Notes under the pieces: model-generated
What the model saw: the letters and a program-made list of their open reading frames with translations, nothing else
Told to the model about the DNA's origin: nothing
Database searches by the model: none
Source: GM7GCV1 sp965222065
GTDB lineage: Bacteria > Pseudomonadota > Gammaproteobacteria > Pseudomonadales > GM7GCV1
NCBI GenBank assembly: GCA_965222065.1
Contig: OZ244933.1
Location: 1,116,001-1,180,000 of the forward strand
Direction of reading: 5' to 3'
DNA length: 64,000 nt
Position numbers and translations under genes: made by a program
Shown: positions 56,075-64,000 of the stretch, in pieces
Numbering within the stretch: the stretch's first letter is position 1
How the letters are laid out: the number at the start of each line of letters is the position of its first letter

Positions 56075-57178
56075 ATGTCCGCTTTATTTACCCCTTATTC
56101 CCTCAAAGATGTCACCCTGCGCAACCGCATTGCGGTTCCTCCCATGTGCCAATACAGCGCAGTAGATGGTTTAACCAATGAATGGCACCAGGCGCACTAC
56201 GCCGGACTGGCTCGCGGTGGTTCCGGGCTGGTCGTGGTTGAAGCCACGGCTGTCTCTCCCGAAGGTCGTATTACCCCGGCCTGTACCGGACTCTGGAACG
56301 ACGAGCAGGCCGAAGGTATGGCCGAAATCGCCGCTTCCATCAAATCCGCCGGTGCCGTTCCGGGTATCCAGATTGGGCACGCCGGTCGCAAGGCCAGCGC
56401 CAACAAACCCTGGGAAGGTGACGACCATATCCCTGAAGGAGATCCCAATAGCTGGGAACCCATTGGTCCGTCACCCATTGCCTTTGGTGGTGGCATTCTG
56501 CCCCGAACGCCCAGGGAAATGACAAAAGAAGACATCGAGCGTGTTAAAGCCGATTTTGTTGCCGCCGCTCGTCGTGCCCGCGATGCCGGTTTTGAATGGC
56601 TGGAATTGCACTATGGACACGGCTATCTGGCATCGAGCTTCTTTTCACCCCATGCCAACCAGCGTACCGATGAATATGGCGGCAATGCCGAAAACCGCGG
56701 TCGCTTCCTGCTGGAAACATTGAAGGCAGTTCGCGCCGAATGGCCGGAAAACCTGCCTCTGTCCATTCGTTTTGGCATGGTCGAGTTCGATGGTAACGAT
56801 GAAGAAACCCTGACCGATGCGATTGAGCTGACGAAAAAATTCAAGCAGGAAGGCGCGGATTTCATCAGTGTCAGCATGGGCTTTAACACCCCTAATTCGG
56901 ATATCCCCTGGGGGCCCGCATTTATGGCGCCTATCGCCGAGCGTGTCCGTCGCGAGGCAGACATTCCCGTGGCTACTGCCTGGGGCATGGACGATCCGCA
57001 AGCGGCTGAAAAAGCGATTGCTGAAGGCCAAATGGATCTGGTATTGATTGGACGCGCCCAACTGGCGAACCCACACTGGACCCGGGATACTGCCCTGGAA
57101 TTGGGTATCGAGAACCCGGACTGGGTATTACCTGCACCTTACGCCCACTGGCTGGCCAGCTACAAACCCGCCGCCTGA
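56075..57178 (+). CDS. Old Yellow Enzyme family flavin oxidoreductase (YqjM/XenA type)
   Basis: A 367-residue FMN-dependent ene-reductase that reduces activated C=C bonds or nitro compounds with NAD(P)H. C25 lies in V-P-P-M-C-Q-Y-S, the redox-tuning cysteine of the YqjM-like (thermophilic-type) class. H-x-x-H-type substrate pair residues lie in G-I-Q-I-G-H-A-G-R and L-H-Y-G-H-G-Y-L. FMN-binding segments V-A-T-A-W-G and D-L-V-L-I-G-R-A-Q-L-A-N-P are near the C-terminus. It is a single gene after an intergenic palindrome, often a sign of repressor control. Confidence 0.94.
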   Translation: MSALFTPYSLKDVTLRNRIAVPPMCQYSAVDGLTNEWHQAHYAGLARGGSGLVVVEATAVSPEGRITPACTGLWNDEQAEGMAEIAASIKSAGAVPGIQIGHAGRKASANKPWEGDDHIPEGDPNSWEPIGPSPIAFGGGILPRTPREMTKEDIERVKADFVAAARRARDAGFEWLELHYGHGYLASSFFSPHANQRTDEYGGNAENRGRFLLETLKAVRAEWPENLPLSIRFGMVEFDGNDEETLTDAIELTKKFKQEGADFISVSMGFNTPNSDIPWGPAFMAPIAERVRREADIPVATAWGMDDPQAAEKAIAEGQMDLVLIGRAQLANPHWTRDTALELGIENPDWVLPAPYAHWLASYKPAA

Positions 57179-57195
57179 TTGACAGGACGACTTGT

Positions 57196-57230
57196 CGACA
57201 CAGTCAGCAACAAGCTGACTGTGTCGATTT
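57196..57230. terminator. Bidirectional terminator between convergent genes
   Basis: A perfect 13-bp stem CGACACAGTCAGC (57196-57208)/GCTGACTGTGTCG (57214-57226) with a five-base loop. The T-tract is short (ATTT) on the plus strand, and on the minus strand the flank is less T-rich. It still likely ends both the Old Yellow Enzyme and M3 peptidase transcripts. Confidence 0.8.
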
Positions 57231-57244
57231 AGCTATAGACCGTC

Positions 57245-59335
57245 TTATTCTGGCGCGTTAAGCAGATTTTCAAAGGCCTCAAAGCTATAGGGGCGACCCA
57301 GAAAATCCTCGACCAACTGCGCCGCATCTTTCGACCCCCCTGGTGCCAAGACAGTTTCCCGGTAGCGCTGGGCAACTTCCGGATTGCGCAGCCCTTCTCT
57401 CTCAAATTCACTAAACATGTCCATGGCGATGACCAGGGACCACATGTAGGTGTAGTAAATCGCCGAATAGCCGTCCAGGTGGCCAAAGCTGGTGTAAAAA
57501 TGGGTGTCCTCGACATAGGGGAATGGCGAATATTCCGCCTGTAAATCCATCATCATCTGGTCAAGATCGACCTCTGACGGAGGGCGGTTGTAATAATTCA
57601 ACGAGAGCGCGGCGTAGTACATCTGGTGTCGCGTCCAGAGCCCTCGCCCAAAATCCCTGGCTGCGTTCATTTTTTCAATCAGCACGTCCGGTATGACTTC
57701 ATCACTACTATCCGTGGCAAATGTTTTCAGGGTATCGGCATCCCACACCCACTCTTCCAGCATCTGGGAAGGAGCTTCGACAAAATCCCGTTCGGTATTG
57801 ACCCCGGACAGGGACAGACGCGGCTGGTGACCACCAAAAATGGTGTGCAGCAAGTGGCCAAATTCATGCAGGAAGGTCTCTACCTGGTTGTGCTCCATCA
57901 GGCCGACACCACCATCCCCGCCGGGGAAATTACAGACCAGCGCCGCGACAGGGGTCTGTACACCCTGCACACCCTCACGAACACCAAACTGCGCAGCGTG
58001 ATTGTATTTGCCATCCCTGGGATGCATATCCAGATAGAACTGGCCGATCAGATCGCCATCATCCACGATCTGCCAGGTTTCCACGGAGGAGTGCCAGACC
58101 TCGGTTTCCCAGGGCACAATTTCTACATCGAACATGGTTTCGACCAGCCCAAAGATGCCATCGCGAACTTTCCGGTATGAAAAATACTGACGGATTTCCT
58201 GGGAATCGAGCTGATGAACCTCATTTTTAATCAGCTCTTCCAGATAGGTTTTTTGCCAGTCGCCTACTTCCGTGGCGTCCGGGTCATCTTCTTTCAGCCG
58301 ATCCAGCAGGATCTGGTAATCCTCATTGGAACGGGGCCGGGCAATCTCATTGACCCGCTCAATAAAGTTGGCCGCATTTTCGGCAGAGCCGATCATTTTG
58401 TCTGAGGTGACATACTGGGCGAAGTTGTCAAAGCCGACCAGGTTGGCCAGCTCATAGCGTTTTGCCAGGAGGTTTTCCAATACCTCTTTATTGGCGGGAT
58501 AGCCCCGCTGACGAAAAATCTTGTATAGCTCCAGTCGCAGTTCATCATCCTCGGCGTATTGCATCACCGGCAAATAATCCGGGTAATTTGTCGTGATCTC
58601 GACCATTCCGTTCTCATTGGGGGGATGATCATCAATATAGTCCTGCGGCAATCCTTGGAGCCTTTCCGGAGCAACTTCCAGCACGCGGACATCTTCACGA
58701 ATATTGCGATTAAACGCCTGGCTTATCTTGACCAGTTCTTCGTTAAGAACGGCAATACGATCACGGGTCGCTTCATCCTGGCTCACCCCGGCCAGCACAA
58801 AGTCTTCGCGCATCTTTGCCAGATAGCGCTGGTCAATGTCAGAAAGGGTTTCAGTGTCTACCCTTTCCAGCTGGTCATAGAGCGGCCGCGATAAACCGAT
58901 CCGTGAAAACAGCGCATAGACATTTTGCTGACAGAGATCAGCCGCTTCGCGAACAATTGGGTTGGGATGAACATTGCGATACAGGCTTGCGCTCGAGGCC
59001 ACACGATCCAGGACAATTTCCAGCTGATTGAATTCGTCCAGGATGCTGTCGGCCGCTACCTGCCCATCTGCCAGATTATTAAACAGCATTTCCGCCTGTT
59101 CATAATCGGACTGACACTGGTCTATGTAGCTTGCTGCCATAGGGTCGTCAAAGGTTTGCCAAAGACTGGCTTCCATCTCTGTTCCCTCATCCACCAATAT
59201 TTCTTCCGATGTGGGACCTTCGTCCCGGGAGCACCCAGCCAGCCCTGCTGCAACGGCCAGAATCAATAAAGTATTTTTTGTTTGCCTGCCTGGTTGCATT
59301 CTTAAGTGACGAGAAGTAAATCCGGAGCGGAACAT
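57245..59335 (-). CDS. M3-family metallopeptidase lipoprotein
   Basis: A 696-residue oligopeptidase-type zinc protease. The zinc motif is H490-E-F-G-H494 in F-L-H-E-F-G-H-L-L-H, with the glutamate ligand expected about 25 residues on in V-E-A-P-S-Q-M-L-E-E-W. The N-terminus has a lipoprotein signal (L-L-I-L-A-V-A-A-G-L-A-G-C-S-R-D). It is therefore membrane-anchored and extracytoplasmic, unlike cytoplasmic oligopeptidase A. It would degrade small peptides in the periplasm. ATG 59335 follows AGAGG; ATG 59299 is a second choice that keeps the lipobox. Confidence 0.9.
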   Translation of the reverse strand: MFRSGFTSRHLRMQPGRQTKNTLLILAVAAGLAGCSRDEGPTSEEILVDEGTEMEASLWQTFDDPMAASYIDQCQSDYEQAEMLFNNLADGQVAADSILDEFNQLEIVLDRVASSASLYRNVHPNPIVREAADLCQQNVYALFSRIGLSRPLYDQLERVDTETLSDIDQRYLAKMREDFVLAGVSQDEATRDRIAVLNEELVKISQAFNRNIREDVRVLEVAPERLQGLPQDYIDDHPPNENGMVEITTNYPDYLPVMQYAEDDELRLELYKIFRQRGYPANKEVLENLLAKRYELANLVGFDNFAQYVTSDKMIGSAENAANFIERVNEIARPRSNEDYQILLDRLKEDDPDATEVGDWQKTYLEELIKNEVHQLDSQEIRQYFSYRKVRDGIFGLVETMFDVEIVPWETEVWHSSVETWQIVDDGDLIGQFYLDMHPRDGKYNHAAQFGVREGVQGVQTPVAALVCNFPGGDGGVGLMEHNQVETFLHEFGHLLHTIFGGHQPRLSLSGVNTERDFVEAPSQMLEEWVWDADTLKTFATDSSDEVIPDVLIEKMNAARDFGRGLWTRHQMYYAALSLNYYNRPPSEVDLDQMMMDLQAEYSPFPYVEDTHFYTSFGHLDGYSAIYYTYMWSLVIAMDMFSEFEREGLRNPEVAQRYRETVLAPGGSKDAAQLVEDFLGRPYSFEAFENLLNAPE

Positions 59336-59496
59336 AGCAGCCTCTGGTTATTTAGAAAAAATAAAGCCATAGAATATCACTCCAAAATAAAAATGGCGCT
59401 TACAGTAAGCCAGACCAAAAGTAGCTAACCCAAACCCACAGGTTTTTTGCTAAAGTGCTGCCCCCTCCTGAGCATAAAAACGTAAAAGGAACGACT

Positions 59497-60420
59497 GTGG
59501 AACCTGTCATCTCCATACAGGCGCTCGATAAAACCTACGACTCCGGTTTCCAGGCTTTAAAAAACGTCAGCCTGGACATAGAACCTGGTGAGATTTTTGC
59601 GCTTCTGGGTCCCAACGGGGCCGGGAAAACCACACTGATCAGCGTCATTTGCGGCATTGTCAATCCGACGGCAGGCAGGGTACTGGCTGGCGGATTCGAT
59701 GTCGTTAAGCAATATCGGTCGGCACGGGAGAAAATCGGACTGGTACCCCAGGAACTAACCACCGATGCGTTCGAGACAGTCTGGGCCACCGTCAATTTCA
59801 GCCGGGGACTTTTCGGTAAACCCAAAAACCACGCCCATGTAGAAAAGGTTTTGCGCGACCTGTCGCTGTGGGAAAAGCGTCACAGCAAAATCATGGCGCT
59901 TTCCGGCGGCATGAAGCGCCGCGTCATGATTGCCAAGGCATTGGCCCATGAACCGGAAATCCTGTTTCTCGACGAACCTACCGCGGGCGTGGATGTCGAG
60001 CTGCGCCGGGATATGTGGGAAATGGTTCGGGAACTGCGAGCCCATGGCGTGACCGTTATCCTGACCACTCACTACATTGAAGAAGCGGAAGAAATGGCCG
60101 ACCGCATCGGCGTCATTAACCAGGGTGAACTCATTCTGGTCGAAGAAAAAAATGCCCTGATGAACAAGCTCGGGAAAAAACAGCTTACCCTGCAATTGCA
60201 GGAGCCCCTGGATGCTGTTCCCGCCGCATTGCAGAGCTATGCAGTTGAGCTGGGCGATGAGGGCCATTCCCTGATTTACAATTTTGACAGCCAGCAGGAA
60301 CACACTGGCATTCCCGCTTTATTGAGAAAAATGGACGAACTGGGAATTGATTTCAAAAGCCTGAAATCCAGGGAAAGCTCCCTGGAAGATATTTTTGTCG
60401 ATCTGGTTCACCGGAAATAG
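59497..60420 (+). CDS. ABC-2 transporter ATP-binding protein
   Basis: A 307-residue ATPase. Walker A is G-P-N-G-A-G-K-T-T, the signature is L-S-G-G-M-K-R-R, and Walker B is E-I-L-F-L-D-E-P-T-A-G-V-D, with a switch histidine in I-L-T-T-H-Y. The I-A-K-A-L-A-H and Y-R-S-A-R-E segments resemble YadG-type and drug/polysaccharide exporters. GTG 59497 with AAAGGA upstream is the start; the frame open from 59455 adds non-family residues. The permease gene follows eight bases after its stop. Confidence 0.93.
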   Translation: MEPVISIQALDKTYDSGFQALKNVSLDIEPGEIFALLGPNGAGKTTLISVICGIVNPTAGRVLAGGFDVVKQYRSAREKIGLVPQELTTDAFETVWATVNFSRGLFGKPKNHAHVEKVLRDLSLWEKRHSKIMALSGGMKRRVMIAKALAHEPEILFLDEPTAGVDVELRRDMWEMVRELRAHGVTVILTTHYIEEAEEMADRIGVINQGELILVEEKNALMNKLGKKQLTLQLQEPLDAVPAALQSYAVELGDEGHSLIYNFDSQQEHTGIPALLRKMDELGIDFKSLKSRESSLEDIFVDLVHRK

Positions 60421-60428
60421 GTGCCTGT

Positions 60429-61190
60429 ATGAATATTTTCGCAATTCGCGCGATCTACCGATTTGAGATGGCCCGGTTTTTCCGCACACTGGGCGAGAGC
60501 ATCATGTCGCCTGTCTTGTCGACGTCCCTCTATTTCGTGGTGTTTGGTGCCGCTATTGGCTCACGTATGGGCGACATTGGCGGTATCAGTTATGGGGCAT
60601 TTATTATTCCGGGGCTGGTGATGCTCAACCTGCTGACGCACAGTGTCTCCAACGCATCTTTTGGTATTTATTTCCCCAAATTTACTGGCACGATATACGA
60701 ACTTTTATCCGCGCCTGTCTCCATGCTGGAAGCCGTCGCCGGATATGTGGGAGCCGCGGCGACCAAGTCCGTGCTGCTTGGCCTGTTGATTTTGATTACC
60801 GCCCGATTTTTTGTGGATTACAGCATCGCCCATCCCATCTGGATGCTGGGTTTCCTGATACTGACCTCAGTCACCTTCAGTCTGCTGGGTTTTATTATTG
60901 GTATCTGGGCTGACGGCTTCGAGAAGCTGCAGCTGGTTCCCATGATGATTATTACGCCACTGGCGTTTCTGGGCGGCAGTTTTTATTCCATCGACATGCT
61001 GCCGGGCATCTGGCAAAAGATCGCCCTGCTTAATCCGGTGGTCTATTTGATCAGCGGTTTTCGCTGGAGTTTTTATGGCGTTGCCGATGTGAATGTTGGC
61101 GTGAGCCTGGGAATGATTGCCCTGTTTATGCTGGTCTGCCTGACCACTATTGGCTGGATCTTTAAAACTGGCTACAAAATCCGCAGCTGA
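60429..61190 (+). CDS. ABC-2 type transporter permease
   Basis: A 253-residue inner-membrane protein with six spans and the ABC-2 C-terminal motif (P-L-A-F-L-G-G-S-F-Y-S-I-D-M-L-P). The N-terminal A-I-Y-R-F-E-M-A-R-F-F-R-T-L-G-E-S-I-M-S-P-V-L-S-T is typical of YadH-like exporters. With the preceding ATPase it forms a complete two-gene exporter; substrate unknown. Confidence 0.93.
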   Translation: MNIFAIRAIYRFEMARFFRTLGESIMSPVLSTSLYFVVFGAAIGSRMGDIGGISYGAFIIPGLVMLNLLTHSVSNASFGIYFPKFTGTIYELLSAPVSMLEAVAGYVGAAATKSVLLGLLILITARFFVDYSIAHPIWMLGFLILTSVTFSLLGFIIGIWADGFEKLQLVPMMIITPLAFLGGSFYSIDMLPGIWQKIALLNPVVYLISGFRWSFYGVADVNVGVSLGMIALFMLVCLTTIGWIFKTGYKIRS

Positions 61191-61200
61191 TTCTCAAGGC

Positions 61201-61230
61201 GGGGTCAGAGTAAAAATTTACTCTGACCCC
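61201..61230. repeat. 30-bp palindrome, copy 4
   Basis: Identical to copy 1 over all 30 bp, followed by ATTTTTTAT. It lies between the convergent ABC permease and slipin genes. Confidence 0.92.
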
Positions 61231-61242
61231 ATTTTTTATAGC

Positions 61243-62004
61243 CTATTGACCCTTGGCGAAACGCTTGATGCCTTCCATCAAGTCAATCGGCATGGGGAAC
61301 ACGATGGTCGAGCTCTTGTCACCGGCCAGTTCCACCAGGGTTTGCAGATAACGCAACTGTAGTGCCTGTTCCTGCTTGGCCAGCACATTGGCTGCATCCA
61401 GCAGTTTTTCCGAGGCTTCAAACTCGCCCTGGGCATGAATAACCTTGGCGCGACGGACCCGCTCGGCCTCGGCCTGTTTGGCAATCGCCCGAATCATGCT
61501 TTCATCCAGGTCAACATGCTTGATTTCCACATTGGACACCTTGATACCCCAGGCATCGGTTTGTTTGTCGAGAATATCCTGGACATCCGAATTGAGCTTG
61601 TCGCGCTCCGCCAGCATGTCATCGAGCTCATGCTGACCCAGTACAGACCTCAGTGTTGTCTGTGACAACTGGCTGGTAGCCTCGTAATAGTTTTCCACCT
61701 GGATAATCGATTTTTGCGGATCAATCACACGAAAGTAGACAACGGCGTTAACCTTGACCGACACGTTGTCACGGGAGATCACATCCTGGGTAGGGACATC
61801 CATGACCACGGTACGCAGATCGACGCGAACCATTTGCTGAAGAACCGGGATGATGATGATCAGGCCAGGCCCCTTCACGCTGTAAAAGCGACCGAGCATA
61901 AAGACGACACCCCGCTCGTACTCGCGCAAAATGCGGAACATACTGAGCACCAGCAGAACGGCCAGAACAAGGATGATGCCTCCGAAATATTGCAAATCAA
62001 ACAT
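61243..62004 (-). CDS. Slipin (SPFH/band 7 stomatin-like protein)
   Basis: A 253-residue membrane protein. One N-terminal anchor (I-I-L-V-L-A-V-L-L-V-L-S-M-F) leads into a band-7 domain: E-R-G-V-V-F-M-L-G-R-F-Y, V-D-L-R-T-V-V-M-D-V-P-T-Q-D-V-I-S-R-D-N-V-S-V, and a coiled-coil A-E-A-E-R-V-R-R-A-K tail. Slipins form oligomeric membrane scaffolds. They are coupled to NfeD-type proteases: its ATG shares a base with the nfeD TAA, the common pairing. Confidence 0.95.
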   Translation of the reverse strand: MFDLQYFGGIILVLAVLLVLSMFRILREYERGVVFMLGRFYSVKGPGLIIIIPVLQQMVRVDLRTVVMDVPTQDVISRDNVSVKVNAVVYFRVIDPQKSIIQVENYYEATSQLSQTTLRSVLGQHELDDMLAERDKLNSDVQDILDKQTDAWGIKVSNVEIKHVDLDESMIRAIAKQAEAERVRRAKVIHAQGEFEASEKLLDAANVLAKQEQALQLRYLQTLVELAGDKSSTIVFPMPIDLMEGIKRFAKGQ

Positions 62005-63383
62005 TATGAGTTACCTCTCTGATGAGTTTTTTCCACGGTTAACAGAACCCCGCTGGTATCTGTCACGCGAACGGAATCATTAATTTCCAACGGCTCGCTG
62101 GAGCGAACATGCCAGCGCTCCCCTTCCAGCCAGACATAAGCCTCTCCATCGTGCATGGATTCCACCACAGTTGTCTGACCCAGCAGTGTATCCAGCCCGG
62201 AAACCACCGCTTTCTTTCGGGACTTAATCACAAGCCCCAGGGCAATCATCAGGACGGCCGCACTAAATGCCGTCAACCCGGCGATTAGCGGCAGGGCAAT
62301 CTGGTAACCGGGCAGTTCGGTATCCATCAAAATGATGGATCCAATCGCAAAGGCGACAATCCCCCCCAGCCCGAGAATCCCGAAACTGGGGGCAAAGGCT
62401 TCCGCGGTCATCAACGCCACACCTAACAAAATCAAGGCCAGCCCGGCGTAACTCACGGGCAATACCTGAAAGGCGTACATCGCCAGCAACAAGCAAACCG
62501 CACCCACAACACCGGGTACACCCATGCCTGGATTGGAAAATTCAAAAATCAGCCCGTAGATACCAATCATCACCAGAATATAGGCAATGTTGGGATTGGT
62601 GATGACAGCAAGAAACTGGCTGCGCCAGTCCACCGGGTGTTCATACACATCGGTATCCGCCGTGGTTAGCTGCACACTGGTTTGTTCATCCAGTGCAACG
62701 GTTTGCCCATCAATCTGGCGCAGCAAATCGGTCAAATCAGTGGCAATCAGGTTTACCACGTTGCGTTCATGGGCTTCGGTCGCCGACAGACTGACGCCTT
62801 CTGTCACTGCCTGTTTTGCCCATTCGGCGTTGCGTCCACGCAATTCGGCCAGCCCCTGAATGTAGGCCGTGGCATCATTAATAATTTTGCGCTCCATGGC
62901 CGTGGAAGGCTGGGCTCCGGCGGGTGCCGGCTCTTCAGAGCCGGCTTCCTCATTGCCTTCCTCTTCGGTCATCCCGGGAAGTGAAGGAGTACCGCCCATC
63001 TGCACTGGCGTCGCCGCCCCCAGATTTGTTGCGGGCGCCATGGCGGCAATATGGGTAGCATAAAGAATATAGGTTCCGGCACTGGCGGCACGTGCGCCAC
63101 CGGGAGAAACATAGCCAATGACCGGAATTCGGGAAGCGAGAATGGCCTGGATCATATCGCGCATGGAGCTGTCCAGCCCCCCCGGCGTGTCTATGCGCAA
63201 TACCACCATTTGTGCGTTCTCAGTCTGGGCGTCGTCAAGACCCCGAATCATGTAGTCCGCGACAGCGGGACCGATGGCACCTTCAATATCCAAGACCCAT
63301 ACGGTGTCCTGTGCTTGCGCCGAGCCAGCGCGAAACAAGGAAACAGCCATTAACAGACCCAGCACTAAATAGCGCACTTTCAT
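62004..63383 (-). CDS. NfeD-family membrane serine protease (ClpP class)
   Basis: A 459-residue protein. Signal peptide (Y-L-V-L-G-L-L-M-A-V-S-L-F-R-A-G-S-A-Q-A) is followed by an extracytoplasmic ClpP-like protease domain with the serine in A-R-A-A-S-A-G-T-Y and R-I-D-T-P-G-G-L. Four to five spans follow, and a C-terminal OB-type NfeD domain (D-T-L-L-G-Q-T-T-V-V ... V-R-V-T-D-T-S-G). In the family it cleaves its slipin partner in membrane quality control. ATG 63383 follows GGGAGG; TTG 63401 precedes that site and is ignored. Confidence 0.93.
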   Translation of the reverse strand: MKVRYLVLGLLMAVSLFRAGSAQAQDTVWVLDIEGAIGPAVADYMIRGLDDAQTENAQMVVLRIDTPGGLDSSMRDMIQAILASRIPVIGYVSPGGARAASAGTYILYATHIAAMAPATNLGAATPVQMGGTPSLPGMTEEEGNEEAGSEEPAPAGAQPSTAMERKIINDATAYIQGLAELRGRNAEWAKQAVTEGVSLSATEAHERNVVNLIATDLTDLLRQIDGQTVALDEQTSVQLTTADTDVYEHPVDWRSQFLAVITNPNIAYILVMIGIYGLIFEFSNPGMGVPGVVGAVCLLLAMYAFQVLPVSYAGLALILLGVALMTAEAFAPSFGILGLGGIVAFAIGSIILMDTELPGYQIALPLIAGLTAFSAAVLMIALGLVIKSRKKAVVSGLDTLLGQTTVVESMHDGEAYVWLEGERWHVRSSEPLEINDSVRVTDTSGVLLTVEKTHQRGNS

Positions 63384-63477
63384 CGTCCCTGTACCTCCCA
63401 ACTTTACAAGCTGAATTGGCTAACCGCACAACTATGGCTAGGTTCGCGGCCACATTCAAGCAACTTCGCACCGAAGA

Positions 63478-63900
63478 TTAGTTGCGTTGCACCAGTTGGA
63501 TAATTTGTCCGGACGAAAGTGCACCTGACTGATCCAGCACCTTTTCTCCGTGAACAAACATCTTGAATGAGGGAATACTGCGAATGCCAAATCTGGCCGC
63601 CAGTTGTTGCTGGGTTTCTGTGTTTACTTTTAACAAAAGCGCTTTGCCAGCCAACGCCTTGGCGGCTTTGGCAAACTCCGGGGCCACCATTTTGCAGGGT
63701 CCGCACCAGGGCGCCCAAAAGTCCACCAGCACAGGCACGGTTGCTTTCCGGAGGATTTCATCAAACATCGGCCCATCGACATCAATGGGTTCAGCCTGGG
63801 GTGGCAGCGCCTGTCGACAGCGCCCGCACTTTCCCTCTGAGGCCAAAAATCCTGGCGGGATACGATTTTTGGCCTGACAATGAGGACAGGTTCTTATCAA
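63478..63900 (-). CDS. trxC: Thioredoxin 2 (TrxC)
   Basis: A 140-residue cytoplasmic disulfide reductase. The N-terminal zinc domain has C5-P-H-C8 and C25-G-R-C28. The active site W-C66-G-P-C69 is in F-W-A-P-W-C-G-P-C-K-M, and a cis-Pro follows in I-R-S-I-P-S-F. The TTG start at 63900 is the only initiator just before the zinc domain (GGAG ten bases upstream), and the overlapping ATG is out of frame. It is often induced by oxidants in other bacteria. Confidence 0.95.
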   Translation of the reverse strand: MIRTCPHCQAKNRIPPGFLASEGKCGRCRQALPPQAEPIDVDGPMFDEILRKATVPVLVDFWAPWCGPCKMVAPEFAKAAKALAGKALLLKVNTETQQQLAARFGIRSIPSFKMFVHGEKVLDQSGALSSGQIIQLVQRN

Positions 63901-63931
63901 GGTGTCATCGCTCCGGTAAAAGCAAATCCTG

Positions 63932-64000
63932 TCAGGTTTTCAGTTTTTCTATGCCAAGCAATTTGAGTACTTTTTGCTCGTAATAGGGATCTGTATTCCC
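63932..64000 (-). CDS. C-terminal end of an unidentified protein (partial)
   Basis: The last 22 residues of a minus-strand frame enter from beyond the window and end at TGA 63932-63934: N-T-D-P-Y-Y-E-Q-K-V-L-K-L-L-G-I-E-K-L-K-T. It is too short to assign. It would lie upstream of trxC in the same direction, with a 31-bp gap, so may share its transcript. Confidence 0.5.
   Translation of the reverse strand, partial: GNTDPYYEQKVLKLLGIEKLKT

Noticed and set aside
36172..61230. The four 30-bp palindromes as a CRISPR array
   Set aside because: The copies are kilobases apart, palindromic and without spacers or cas genes. No CRISPR array was seen in the window.

Overview
The window is one contiguous piece of a gammaproteobacterial chromosome. 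The gene orders leuS-lptE-holA, tsaD/folB/folK and rpsU-yqeY-dnaG-rpoD are typical of that class. Its Na+-type SLC13 carrier, TRAP transporter and several Sec/Tat-exported sugar enzymes fit a marine or aquatic heterotroph. The genus cannot be fixed from the sequence alone.

Layout. 1-6062: the end of gcvP, a small membrane protein, a double-CDGSH iron-sulfur protein, a FecR/outer-membrane barrel pair and a MATE exporter. 6063-8140: amt, preceded by a sigma-54-type -24/-12 element, with a co-directional unknown gene. 8270-12508: leuS-lptE-holA. 12503-14390 (minus): tsaD-folB-folK. 14443-19754: the macromolecular synthesis genes rpsU, yqeY, dnaG and rpoD. 19868-20541: a small exported protein and terminators.

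20542-27265 is a genomic island of about 6.7 kb, integrated in the 3' half of a CAU-anticodon tRNA gene (tRNA-Ile2 or Met). It is bounded by a 45-bp perfect direct repeat. It is visibly AT-rich and carries, on the plus strand, a TIGR04255-like gene, a 110-aa unknown and a third gene cut off by an IS3-family element. On the minus strand it carries an overlapping operon: a PD-(D/E)xK nuclease-like protein, a tyrosine integrase and a small cargo protein. Paired 9-bp repeats beside both junctions look like integrase arm sites. This is the best place in the window for an undescribed, possibly defensive, system. A second nuclease-like gene and a short tRNA-end fragment sit just outside the right junction.

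27869-34100: a TRAP transporter with rpiB and ribokinase (pentose uptake and phosphorylation), then an SLC13 carrier. 34171-36095: a membrane-integral LuxR regulator divergent from a membrane protein, with three similar palindromic boxes between them. 36172-41659: a Bcr/CflA exporter, a DUF2272-like protein, a yybP-ykoY manganese riboswitch with its UPF0016 exporter, a YebC-family gene and gdhA. 41789-44105: an operon of exported thioredoxin, CcdA, ECF sigma factor and putative anti-sigma factor. 44134-47356: an exported mutarotase-like, ThuA-like and lactonase set. 47397-53595: a phospholipase D protein, cbpA-cbpM, chaB, a GH31 glucosidase and a Tag-like glycosylase.

53711-55768 is a second ECF module in which two exported-protein genes share duplicated upstream regions containing GAATCC-N16-CGTC. 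The rest holds an Old Yellow Enzyme, an M3 lipoprotein peptidase, an ABC-2 exporter, an NfeD/slipin pair, trxC and the end of an unknown gene. A 30-bp palindrome (arms GGGGTCAGAGTAAA) occurs four times, each time in the gap between convergent genes.
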